Shown one piece after another: positions 1 to 10,335 of a stretch of 64,000 nucleotides of DNA (position 1 is its first letter; each line of letters opens with the position of its first letter). The notes below the pieces were generated by a model. It did no database searches. It was not told the DNA's origin and saw nothing but the letters and a program-made list of their open reading frames with translations. Source of the stretch: Caenorhabditis elegans (Eukaryota > Nematoda > Chromadorea > Rhabditida > Rhabditidae); assembly GCF_000002985.6 (NCBI RefSeq), contig NC_003283.11:8990001-9054000 (forward strand), written 5' to 3'. The position numbers and the translations under genes are program-made.

Positions 1-618
1 GTCTACCTACAACAAACTATTTATATAAATTTTCTGAAAACACTCCATATCTTATTGCATCACACATCTGCAAAAATTCATTCAAAGACTGAAAAACGTC
101 AACGTCATAACTGACTGCTGAAACTGGTATATTGTTCCTTCACAATTCGTCATGCTATAACTAGGCTACACTTACTCCAAGGTCCTCAATTGGCCAACTT
201 CAAAACATGCATCATCCTACCTGTCGTTTCTTTTTTTCAAACTCTCTTCTTTCTTCCATTTCCTCAAAGTTCAGTTCCAATTCCTAATTTCCTGTTTTAA
301 ATGAATGGCCTTTCAAAGGTCACTCAACTTCCTCATTATAAACCAAGTTGAGTGCAAAGGTTTTGACTGCATCGAACGTTTCTTGCTTTGTTCTATTGAT
401 ACATTGATTCTTTTGAAATTTCTTATCTTTTCTAAAATAAATACTAGGATCATACCAACAAACACAGTCTTGAGTATTCTTCAAAAATTGTAAACAAGTC
501 ATAAGACCTCGTTCGCCGAAAACGTCCTTCACTTACTTGCCATCGGATTTCCCATCTTTTGTTGAACCAGAAGACTCGTATTGCTACCTCACCCTCCATT
601 TTGAATACTTTTCCAACT
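1..618. other. Intergenic, no gene seen
   Basis: AT-rich sequence upstream of the first DUF19 gene. The short open frames here lack coding character and credible splice context. Any promoter of the next gene should lie here, but I see no distinctive site. Confidence 0.6.
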
Positions 619-1562
619 ATGAAGCCTACCACTAAAAATATTTTAATTGGTCTATCAATTGTAATCACTGTTATTTTAATTGTTCTTCTCATTTCATTTG
701 TTGTTATTTACGCTATGAATGTAGTTGAACGTAATGAAGATCACAAAAAGTTAGGACATTGTGTTCCTGTAAGTTCAAATATTTGAGATGCAATATAAAA
801 TTTTTTTAAGTTAATTGACTCTGCAATCAAACTGGAAAACTCATTCAACTCCACACATGGATTTTTAGAAAAACCTACAGAATACAAAGCCCTCGCTGAT
901 CAATGTGATAAAGCAATAGTGAGTAAAATTATATTGCACTCAACCATTGATTTTTATATTTAGAGTTGCGTTGGAGTTGTAGACTCGCATGTGTCAGCCG
1001 ATATACTGCATACATTCTCTTCTTGCCAATTTTATGTATTCTACAACCAAGATTTTGCAGACTGTGCAAACAAGGTTTTTTTCAGTCCTTTAAAAATATT
1101 AACTATGCTTACTTTTTCAGCTATTCGACAAGAGGAACGAAGAAAAAGCTTGCTTGCATACTCTATTCAATGATTTTCATGGAGTAGGTTATCGATTTTT
1201 CAAATTTGAATATTTGAAACCTTTGTTTCTAAAATCTTCCAAGAAGTTGAACTCAAATTCAAGATCTTGAAGACTTTTCCATTCAAAAAATCAAAACACT
1301 AATCACTTTATTTATAATTTTATAAAACTTAGACCAGTAAGGAAAAATGCTTGAAATGGAATGATATACAAGAATGCATAAAAACACAGATCAGCACCAT
1401 TTGTGGCGACGATATGACGAGACGTTATGAGAAGGTTAGTAGAGGATATGCGAACGAAATTTATTTCAACTGTTTTTTTCTATTTCTCAGCATCACTTTC
1501 TATTTCAGGAGGCCGCAAACCTTCGTTCATCGATCTGCATCGGCAGTGTTGAGAAAGACTGA
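619..1562 (+). CDS. DUF19 (T20D4.11-like) protein, first of three
   Basis: Six exons join in frame: 619-768, 811-918, 964-1074, 1121-1183, 1333-1434 and 1509-1562, giving about 195 aa; all introns are GT-AG. Residues about 10-32 form one hydrophobic segment (signal anchor), so the Cys-rich body is probably lumenal or extracellular. The body carries regularly spaced Cys in the family pattern (DQCDKA, SCQFY, FADCANK, KCLKWNDIQECI). DUF19 proteins are a large nematode family of largely unknown function. The start is the only ATG in frame before the hydrophobic segment. An AATAAA lies at about 1603-1608. The next two genes share the same architecture. The family call is from pattern memory; the exon structure is directly visible. 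Confidence 0.85.
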
Positions 1563-1877
1563 ATCGTTTTTTTGTAACGGAAATACAGTGTATTATAGTT
1601 AAAATAAATTATTTCTTCCTTTTCTGAATTTTTTTTTTGAGAAAAAGCATCTGGGAAATCTGTAGAGATTAGTTGCAAGTTTTAGTTTTCCCATTGTTTG
1701 TATTTTTTCAACTACCGGGAATCAATGAATTGAATTCACCGTCCACACTTGCTAGAAATTATATAAAACCTTCGCAATATCTTCATTTGACCATAAGACT
1801 TATTCATTAAAATTATTCCTGAAGATTTCAGTTCTGTAGTAGAATATATTTTTCCTGTAGAATATAAAAATATAAAA

Positions 1878-3089
1878 ATGGCATGCCTATGTGCTGCTCA
1901 GCTTGTCTGTTGGATTTGCCTATTTTTCTCTATTATACTGTTCATTGGATTCATATCCGCTGTGTGGGAAGCAACAACTTCAAGAAGTGATTTTTGTACG
2001 AGAGCACAGCTATCTACTGGTGTCGAATGCACAAAAGTGAGTATTTTGTGAAAATTTTGAAGATTTTGTTAGAATAATTCAATACTGAAACCAAAGTTGA
2101 AACTGAAAAATAACCTAAAAATGTTTCACTATTTTCATTTTTTAAATGCTAAATTTTCCAACATCCTTAAACATTAGTTAAAAGAAATTCCCATTACCAG
2201 TTTTTCAGAAAATCCGAAATCTCGAATCGTCTTTAATGAAAATCAACAAAACAACCCGATTCTTACGACCACCGTTCGAATACCGAGAAGTCGTCAAGCA
2301 TTGTAAAAAAGCAGAGGTATTGTTACTATCAGTTGCACTAAAATGATTCACACTTCAAACATCAAGGACGTTTCACTATTTTCAGAACTGCTTGACCAAA
2401 ATTACTTGTGAAGATGGACAAGACTTTGTAGCTGATGTTTTAGACACATATCCTGCTTGTCAATTTTTTAAGTTTTTCTCAGAAGATTTCGAGAAGTGCG
2501 CGGAAAAAGTGAGAAACTGTATCTGAGTTTAAGTTCTAAATTTTTTTCAGTTAATCACAACAGCAAAGAACAGTACCTGCTTGGACACATTATTTAATGC
2601 AAAATACTTGGTAGGCAAAATTAAAAAAAAATTACCAAAAAAAGTGCTGTTGAACCGAATTTCAGTTTTGAAATAAGTTTTGGCTTAAGTATATTGAATA
2701 TCATTCAATCATCTTATGGTTGCGGTATTTTTTAACAGAAAATATTACAGAAAAAATAACTACCATGCTTGATCTTTACAATAGAAACTATTATTAAAAT
2801 GCCTGAATTAAATTTTTCAGGCAAAATTAGACAGATGCCAACAATGGCAGGATATTCAGCCATGCGTCTATGATGCAATATTTGATGAATGTGATAAAGA
2901 TGGGAATTCTACATTTTTAGTGACTCGATATTCTGAAGTAATTCCCCATTTCCATCTGAGATTAACTTCAACAATTGTTTTTTTCAGGTTGCTCCTGACT
3001 TCTACAGAGCAATGAACTGTGAGCCTAAGTTTCAGAGGATTGATACAAATGACATTGATTATGAGATAATTGGCCTTGTTGGGCAATGA
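1878..3089 (+). CDS. DUF19 (T20D4.11-like) protein, second of three
   Basis: Exons 1878-2036, 2209-2316, 2386-2508, 2551-2610, 2821-2937 and 2988-3089 give about 222 aa, every junction in phase 0. Residues about 9-30 are strongly hydrophobic, followed by DFCTRAQLSTGVECTK and a Cys-rich domain (KHCKKAENC, YPACQFFKFF, FEKCAEK, RCQQWQDIQPCV) matching its neighbours. The last exon keeps the family pattern around NCEPK. AATAAA follows at 3152-3157. It lies 315 bp after the preceding paralogue on the same strand, so tandem duplication is the simplest origin. Cellular role is unknown; a secreted or membrane-anchored protein is inferred from the N-terminal segment. Confidence 0.88.
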
Positions 3090-5101
3090 GTTTTTATTAT
3101 TTTAGATTTAAATTACTGTTTTCTTCAAGTTAATATAATTGTAGATTGGGAAATAAAAAGGAGAAATTCCAAATTCTACATTGTCTGTAAATAAGTTGGT
3201 TTTTCAAATCTCGAAAATCCTATAAATTATTTTTTCTTTTCATCCTCTCACTTTTTACTCTCATCAACTTGACGCCTGACTGGACACGCACAGTCACAGT
3301 TGAAAAATGTTCAAAACATTGTATCGATCTGATCAAATTAGCTTGTTAGGCGGTCCTTCAATTCTTTCGTTCCCTCCCAATTTTGTCAACATTTGAACTA
3401 ATTCACGCGCATTCTCAATCAAAAAGACGCGCACTCCGTGGTTTCCCAATAAAATGGTTCTATTGTGAATGTCTTCGTTTCTTTTAGTATTTTGATTCGT
3501 TTAAGCTTCTTTCTCGATAACAAGTCTAGAATTGGTTTCGCCTGACTGATGAAAGACAATTTAAATTGGGCGGTGAATAGGGACAGAATGGGGCGTTCTG
3601 TTAATTAGGTGATCATTGCGGTCATCTGACTGAGACGACTAAAAGAAGTCCTGAAACTGTACTGAGTGAATATTTTCTTATCCACAACGTTTATATTGAC
3701 TATTTCAGCAACTATCTTCTTGTGTTTTTTTTTTTCAGAAAAACAATTTCGATCTAACTAGTTAGTCTCAATCCTAGTATTTTCGCTTTTAAAAGTTATC
3801 CAATTTGAAAATTAAAGTAAAATTTATTTCACAGATGAAATATTTTTTCAAATCTCGAAAATACTCAAACTCTGTTTATCCACTTGCCAAAACGAACAAA
3901 GTTGCAGTATGAAAAATTCTAAAAATATATTCGTTTATATGTATTATTTATGTACTTCTTTTGAGAGGATATTATTTTCGTTTAAATATGTCGTAAAATT
4001 TCTTTCCGGACAATGCTTTTTTAAACTTTTTGTTTTATTAGAAGCGTTTTTACTGGAAACATGCTTTTAAAAAAGTCAAATTCTACTCATATGACGTAAA
4101 ATATATGTACTAAATCAAATTGAAACAATCTGAAGATATGTGGGCGTGACCAGGTCGAACCAAGTCAGGCGATCAGGTTCCGATATAAACTGTTCTTGAT
4201 TCGAAATTGAACGAAAATTGGACGAAACACGTAGAAATCGTTGAAATCAGAAATCACATCATTCAGTAATTACGAGTGTGAACAGTTAAGAGTCTAAGTT
4301 CTTGAATTCCACAACTATTTAGTTTTTTGGTGTTAATTCTATTAACCTCTATCGGAAATCACGTGCCTATTCCTCTATTCTTGCTGTTGATTCGAATCGA
4401 GGGTTCAAAAGCCTATATCGGTTGCATCAGTGCCGTCCTTGCTGCCCTATCAATTTTTCACTTTCTTCTTCTTTTTGTCGTAACCTTCGGAATAGCCACT
4501 ACAGCAGCCGACCCCTTTCCGTTTTCCTGATTTGATTTGATTGATAGTGAATGGTTTTTCATCCTTTTATTTCTCATTCTTTGATTTCCTTTTGAGTTGT
4601 TAAAACGGTTAGCAAAGGAGTTTAGGAACTTCTTAAGATGAGTAACCATCTGATTATAGGGAACAAATGATTTGATATGGCACGAGGCTAGTTTAAGTTT
4701 TTTTCGATTAAAATAACCTTGAATTCTTTGACTCCATTTGGAAAACTGTTTATTGCATTTGTTTCCGTTCATTCTGACCAGTACGTCGGTTTACTGTTAA
4801 ACTTATTGTTCCGTACCGTTCTGTTGAATAGCCATTGTGTTCTGATCGGCACAAAAATAAACTTTACACTTTTTATCACATGACCCCAAATCAAAAGTTC
4901 AACCCATCAATTCTATATTTTAAAAATCATTTTGTCAGATTCGATATTGAAAAACAATAAATAATACGATATTACTGAAAACATTTAACATACATTTTTA
5001 TTTAAAGACAGATGATTTTGATGTCAAATTTGTTTCATTTATTTCCGCGTTCCAATTTCTTTCAAGGCCTACTCGTTCTCAAATTTTATTTTATTTTCAG
5101 A
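3090..5101. other. Intergenic, 2 kb, no supported gene
   Basis: No frame here has an ATG start plus splice support. A 67-codon frame at 4327-4530 is hydrophobic but begins with TTG and has no joined exons. The sequence just before 5102 ends in a TTTATTTTCAG acceptor, a likely trans-splice site for the next gene. Confidence 0.6.
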
Positions 5102-6193
5102 ATGAAGAGATCGAGCAAATTATGTTTAATCATAAACCTTTCATGTTGTGCTTGCATTCTTATCATAATTGGTTCAATTGTGGCAATTTACATGTTCGGA
5201 CTGCAAGCTAAAATGCCAGATCCTGGGTACTGTACGCGGCAGCATGCAACAATTGCAATGGAATGCGCAAAGGTGGGTTTGGAATTGAGGACAACTCAGG
5301 GATCTGAAAAATAATGCCAAAGTAAATATGTACTGTTTCTAATTGATTTTTAAAAAATTAATTGAAAAAAAAGAAAATGAGAATTGCGTACATCTGCTTC
5401 GTGCGAACACTAGGAAGTAAAATGTTCAGAAAGTAAGGGGTACGCAAGCATGCCTGTAGCCGTCCAAACCACAAATACCGTGAAAAATGAAAACTATGCT
5501 GCTAAATTTGGAACATTTGAAAAGATAATTTTTATTCTGTTTGTCAAGTTAAGCAATTAACATTTTGCACCTAGATATTCTTTTCAGAAAGACGACGAAC
5601 TTGGTGCAGCTGCCGCTAGTCTTAATCACACACAATTCCTCCTTCAAAGACCGGAACATTATGAATCTCTGGGTGGACTTTGCTTTGTCACTCTGGTAGA
5701 TTTAACCGTATCTATTCAAATTTAATATTTCCCTATTTTAGCAATGTGCGCGAGAAATCAAGTGCCGAGCAATCAGAAACATTCTAAATGACATCAGCAT
5801 CTGTGGATTTATCTATTACTACACAAAAGAGTTTTCAGAGTGTGCAGAAAAACTATACGTAAAGAGAAATGAAATTCCATGCATTGGAGAAATTTATAAT
5901 GAAAACAAGAGGGTTTGTCAGATTTATTAAACCTAAAATTATTAAAACAAACTTTTAGACTCCTAAAGAAGCTTGTCAAAAGTGGAAGTCGATCAATCCA
6001 TGTGTGAAAGAAGCCATCCGAAATGAATGTGATGACAAACTTGGAATCCTCCAGTTCAAATGGGAGCAGGTTTGAAGAAAAACTGAGAATTCTGAAATTT
6101 ACCTATACGTTTCAGAAATCCCACAAAGCCAACAGTATTTATTGCGAGGAAGACCGAAGGATCACATTTGGATCTGAAGAGAATGAAAATTAA
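5102..6193 (+). CDS. DUF19 (T20D4.11-like) protein, third of three
   Basis: Exons 5102-5272, 5588-5695, 5742-5912, 5959-6069 and 6116-6193 give about 212 aa, all phase 0. The N terminus has one membrane segment (about residues 8-33), then GYCTRQHATIAMECAK and the family Cys pattern (LCFVTLQCAREIKC, SICGFIYYY, FSECAEKL, ACQKWKSINPC). ATG 5102 was chosen because it directly follows TTTTCAG, a probable spliced-leader acceptor. Compared with the other two copies, the third and fourth exons are fused, so one intron was lost here or gained there. It is separated from them by about 2 kb. Function of the family is unknown. Confidence 0.87.
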
Positions 6194-7014
6194 ATGTTCT
6201 TGATAGTCTCTGATTCCCTTTCTAATTGACCGGTAATAGTATTAATTCGTTTGTCAGTAGGATGTTTTGTGGTGTCTCCTTGTTTCTTCGTTTCATCAGT
6301 ACAAAATTGAAAATAATACCAAAAACTATGTATACTTGAACTAAATAATTTTTGTCTGATTCGTTAAGTAGGTGTATCTAAAAAATGAAGATATGATTTT
6401 TGTTGTCTAAGTTTGTCTGTTCATCAATTTGATCCACGGCTATCTTTTACAATTTTTCAAAATCGTTCATATCTAGTGACACAGGTTACATTTTTTTGGT
6501 GAAAGAATAGAAATATCAAGAATCATACGATCAGGACAATCGCACCGAGAACATTGATTATTAAACAATTATTTTATGTCTTCTGCTTTTGAACAAAATT
6601 TTATTGGAAAAATTGTATGCCATTAAAAAATTCACTTTGAACAAGTTTTATTTTAAAAAAAAATTTTTACGCCTTCCAACCAGACAAAAATGCCTACATG
6701 AGCATATATTTGCAAAAAATAATTCAAAACACACATTAATTTTAAAATTGGTACTTTTCCGATTTCTGCTCCCCCCCCCCCCCCCCCAAAATGTTTTTTT
6801 TTAATTTATAATACTTAAGTACCTTAAAATTAATCTACAAAAATTTTTGAGTCATTCAATCAAACGAAATATAAAATACCAATAAGCCTATTCTGGCGCC
6901 CCCGGAAATGGACCTACTCAAAATAATCTGTGATTTTTCTAATTTCAAATTTGTTATCTTGCTATGATTTCATGATATTATTAAAGATTTGGGAAATAAT
7001 TCATTAAAAAAAAC
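6194..7014. other. Intergenic, poly-C tract only
   Basis: AT-rich non-coding sequence downstream of the DUF19 cluster. The only notable feature is the homopolymer at 6771-6787, listed separately. Confidence 0.55.
6771..6787. repeat. 17-nt poly-C (poly-G on the other strand) tract
   Basis: An uninterrupted run of 17 C, immediately followed by A and T runs. Long G tracts can form G-quadruplexes and in C. elegans are the class of site deleted when the FANCJ-type helicase DOG-1 is missing (established knowledge). A shorter run of about 12 C lies at 43434-43445. Confidence 0.9.
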
Positions 7015-8336
7015 ATGCTCAGGTTTAAACAAATTCTTAAGGCATTCTCCTCCAACTCTCCAAAGTTCTACGCCCACCTTTACAAAACCTATGTAGCTCC
7101 TATCATGAATTATTGCTCTGAAATCTATGCTCCCTCCCCAAACTCATTGCTTTCAGCAAAATTTGAAAAACCTCTTAGGCACTTTACGAAGATCGTTCTT
7201 CAAAGGTGTAATACGAAATTCCGCTCTTATGAAAACCGACTGAGTATAATGGAACTCCACTCCACCAGACACAATATAATTAAGGCTCAATTGAAATTAC
7301 TCTATAGACTTTTAACAGGTACTTCACATTTTTTTAACCTTACAAGGGATCTCTGACTTTAGCATGACATAGTATTTTTTCGATAAAAGAGTGAAAATAA
7401 TGATCCCTCCGAAAAATTTAGCTGCCCCGGTCCAGGCTTAGCAAAGTTATGACGTTTTGAAAGTGCCGAAAAAAATTCCTTGACCAAACCCCAGCAAAAA
7501 AACTTTCAAATTTTCAAAAAAAATTTTTTTTTTCTAAAAATCGATAAAAACTGTTTTAACTTATCCAAAAATGTGAAAAACATATATCATACACGTTTTT
7601 TCTCCACACGGACAAAAAACCACATTGCTTGATCTACATATCTTGAGTAAAATTCTGAAAAGTACATTTTCTTGTAGATTAATTTGTGGGTTTTCTTGAG
7701 AGTTATGAGCTAAAACTTGCATGGCATATGTTTTTCACTGTTTTGAATCATTTGCAAACATTTTTCCCTCTTTTTAGAAAAAATTTTTTTTTGAAAATTT
7801 TGAAATTTTGTATGGAGTTGTTTTAGTCACTTTCAAAACGTCATAACTTTACTGAACCTGAACCGGGGCAGCTAAATTTTTTGGAGGGATCATTATTTTC
7901 ACTTTTTTATCGAAAAAATACTATGTCATGCCAAAGTCAGAGATTAAATTTTTCGACTTACCTTGTTAGACAATTTGTTACTTTCTCTAGTTCAAATAGG
8001 CATCCAATGATTATAGTTAGAAAGGACAAATTCTCCACGCATTTCTTTTCACATATCATCCCTGTTTGGAACAATTTGTTCAAAAATGTGACAGTTTTTA
8101 TGTCCCCATTCCAGTTCTCTGATTTTATCAATCACAACATTTCCCGGTGCTAGCTTTACTTCTACCACATTGGTCTTTCTCTCCCATTCGCCTCTTCCTA
8201 TGTAATTTTTTTTTACTCGAGTTGAACTCTTTTAGGGTTCGTCTCGTTTTATTCGTTTATTTAACAAATTTCTTATGTTGTATTGCTCTTGATTTTTCTT
8301 TTTTTTTAAATATAAACTCAAATTCAAATTCAAAAA
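7015..8336 (+). mobile_element. LINE (non-LTR retrotransposon) 3' fragment, split by an insertion
   Basis: Two reading-frame pieces (7015-7342 and about 7969-8153) together encode the C-terminal end of a non-LTR reverse transcriptase. The first contains the thumb-side motif AHLYKTYVAPIMNYCSE; the second has the closing PVWNNLF motif followed by a stop at 8151-8153. They are separated by the 623-bp element at 7343-7965. Removing that element plus one TTA copy joins the pieces in frame (NL then RQFVTF), which confirms they were one ORF. A short 3' UTR runs into a tail of AAATTC-like repeats near 8320-8336, typical of a LINE 3' end. The 5' end (polymerase core and any endonuclease) is missing, so it is a dead, 5'-truncated copy. 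Confidence 0.82.
7343..7965. mobile_element. Small DNA transposon (MITE-like), CAAGGG ends, TTA target duplication
   Basis: Long terminal inverted repeats: the left end from 7343 matches the reverse complement of the right end to 7965 over roughly 120-130 bp, including a shared stretch beginning ATCTCTGACTTT. The ends read CAAGGG and, on the complement, CAAGGT. The left end lacks about 15 bp present in the right end. TTA is duplicated on both sides (7340-7342 and 7966-7968) and the restored target is CTTAG, fitting the CTNAG target and TNA duplication known for Tc4 and Tc5. There is no transposase ORF, so it is non-autonomous. It sits inside the LINE fragment, so it inserted later. Its sub-terminal part is shared with the larger element at 8972. 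Confidence 0.85.
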
Positions 8337-8598
8337 ATCAGTATCTCAAAATTTATTTCCAGTTTTTTGAGAGGGTTAGCATAGGAGTTTGACCGCTATT
8401 TCGGGATGTTATGAATGTTTGGTTGGAACGTGTATTAGAAACACCGAAGTAGTTTTTTTTTCGATCAACAAAAGTCCATGAATCAAGAGAAATCATGAAT
8501 CTATTTATTTATTTTCCAAATCATATTTGAAAGTTTTTGACTAGCAGGTGATAAAAAATACACAAACCTTCAAGCGTTAACTATATTATTCAATGTGA
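8154..8598. other. LINE 3' end and short intergenic
   Basis: Contains the LINE 3' UTR and tail up to about 8336, then unremarkable AT-rich sequence before the sri pseudogene. Confidence 0.5.
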
Positions 8599-9216
8599 AT
8601 GTCGACCGATCTTAATATTGAATTCGTTGTACCAAATTATGTATCTCATCACTTTTATGTTTCTGGAGTTATTTCAATATTTGCTAACATATTTATAAGT
8701 TACTTATTGTATTTTAAAGGGAAAAAGCTTGAAAAATTTCGATAATATCTTCTCACCTATCAGGTAATTCAAAGAAATAAAATAATTACCATGATTTTGA
8801 AGATTTTTTGTGCAATTGGTGATCTACATTTATCTGTATTCATGCAACCTATTGGTTTATTTCCAATAACGGCAGGCTACAGTAACGGGCTTTTGGGACA
8901 GGTTTTATCAGTTCGTGTCGATATTCAAATGGTATTTCCCTATTTTAGTCTATTTTTAATAAAATAACTTACAAGGGAAGTCTTTGAGGGGGTCCGTAGA
9001 TTTGGGGTTCTCATATTGAAATTCCGATAGAAGAGTGTTAGTTATGATCTCTCCAAAAAATTTAGCTGCCCCGGTCAAGATTCAGCAAAGTTATGACGTT
9101 TTGAAATTTCAGTTAAAAACACCATTGAAATCCACTGTCTTACCATGCAATCCACGCAAATCTCAGCTTGCGTGACCACCGAAAATGTGACACCCACCAC
9201 ATTGAGTTGAAAAATT

Positions 9217-9289
9217 TCCTCGGTGGCCGAGTTGGGAGTGCGCGGGTCTGATAAGATTTAAGCTTTGGTTCGATTCCTTCTATTTTTGA
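9217..9289 (+). other. tRNA-like Pol III box pair in left arm of foldback
   Basis: TGGCCGAGTTGG at 9224-9235 is a perfect match to the tRNA A-box consensus, and GGTTCGATTCC at 9267-9277 to the B-box consensus. Their spacing (43 bp between the starts) is that of an intronless tRNA. A loop CTGATAA (9248-9254) falls where the anticodon loop would be. Acceptor and anticodon stems do not pair well, so this is a degenerate tRNA-derived segment, not a tRNA gene. A mirror copy lies in the right arm. Confidence 0.6.
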
Positions 9290-10263
9290 AATATTTTTGT
9301 AAGTTGAATAAAGTTGTAAAACAACTCATTCAAACATTTTTGCGCATTTTTAAAGTGATTTTATTCTTATTCGGGAACCTAGAATCATTGTCCGCACTTT
9401 TTAGAAATTTTTTTTTTTTTTCATTTTTGCTCAAAATTTCTTGATCAACTCCAAGCAAAAAAATAAAAAAATTTCATTTTTCTAAACAATTATGAAATTG
9501 CTATGTTGTTGTTCAGAAATGTATGAAACGTACATTACACAAGTTTTAACTCTCTATTCGCAAGTAAACCGTCGAAATGATCTACATCTCACGAACTTTG
9601 TGCAAAATATTTAACCAACTTTGAAGTTGCATAACTTCGTTGAGATAAATTATTTTGAAAAATGATCAACTAACAAAATGTTTGTTGAATAACAGTGAAC
9701 AAAGTTTTAGTTATAAACTTTTTGATACCTTCAGCCACCAAAAAGTTGTGACCGTTTTCCAAAACACAATGTTAATAGAAAAACTAGCCAAATGCCAACC
9801 TTGTTTTCTTCTTTGTAGCTGGAGGTATCAAAAAGTTTATAACTAAAACTTTGTTCATTGTTATTCAACAAACATTTTGTTAGTTGATAATTTTTCAAAA
9901 TAATTTATCTCAACGAAGTTATGCAACTTCAAAGTTGGTTAAATATTTTGCACAAAGTTCGTGAGATGTAGATCATTTCGACGGTTTACTTGCGAATAGA
10001 GAGTTAAAACTTGTGTAATGTACGTTTCATACATTTCTGAACAACAACATAGCAATTTCATAATTGTTTAGAAAAATGAAATTTTTTTATTTTTTTGCTT
10101 GGAGTTGATCAAGAAATTTTGAGCAAAAATGAAAAAAAAAAAAATTTCTAAAAAGTGCGGACAATGATTCTAGGTTCCCGAATAAGAATAAAATCACTTT
10201 AAAAATGCGCAAAAATGTTTGAATGAGTTGTTTTACAACTTTATTCAACTTACAAAAATATTT

Positions 10264-10335
10264 CAAAAATAGAAGGAATCGAACCAAAGCTTAAATCTTA
10301 TCAGACGCGCGCACTCCCAACTCGGCCACTGAGGA
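10264..10335 (-). other. tRNA-like Pol III box pair in right arm of foldback
   Basis: Mirror copy of the left-arm segment. On the minus strand the A-box is at 10317-10328 and the B-box at 10275-10285, both still perfect, with small differences between them (GCGCGTCT in place of GCGGGTCT). If active, both copies would transcribe inward, towards the loop. Confidence 0.6.

Noticed and set aside
4327-4530. Hydrophobic 67-codon frame
   Set aside because: Starts with TTG, has no splice partners and no family resemblance.
6589-6804. ORF spanning the poly-C tract
   Set aside because: Low-complexity translation (Lys and Pro runs) with a non-ATG start.
9217-9289. Functional tRNA gene
   Set aside because: A and B boxes are perfect but acceptor and anticodon stems do not pair.
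9655-10287. Frames at 9655-9846 (+) and 10087-10287 (-) inside the foldback
   Set aside because: They are non-coding stretches of the palindromic arms and encode nothing resembling a transposase.
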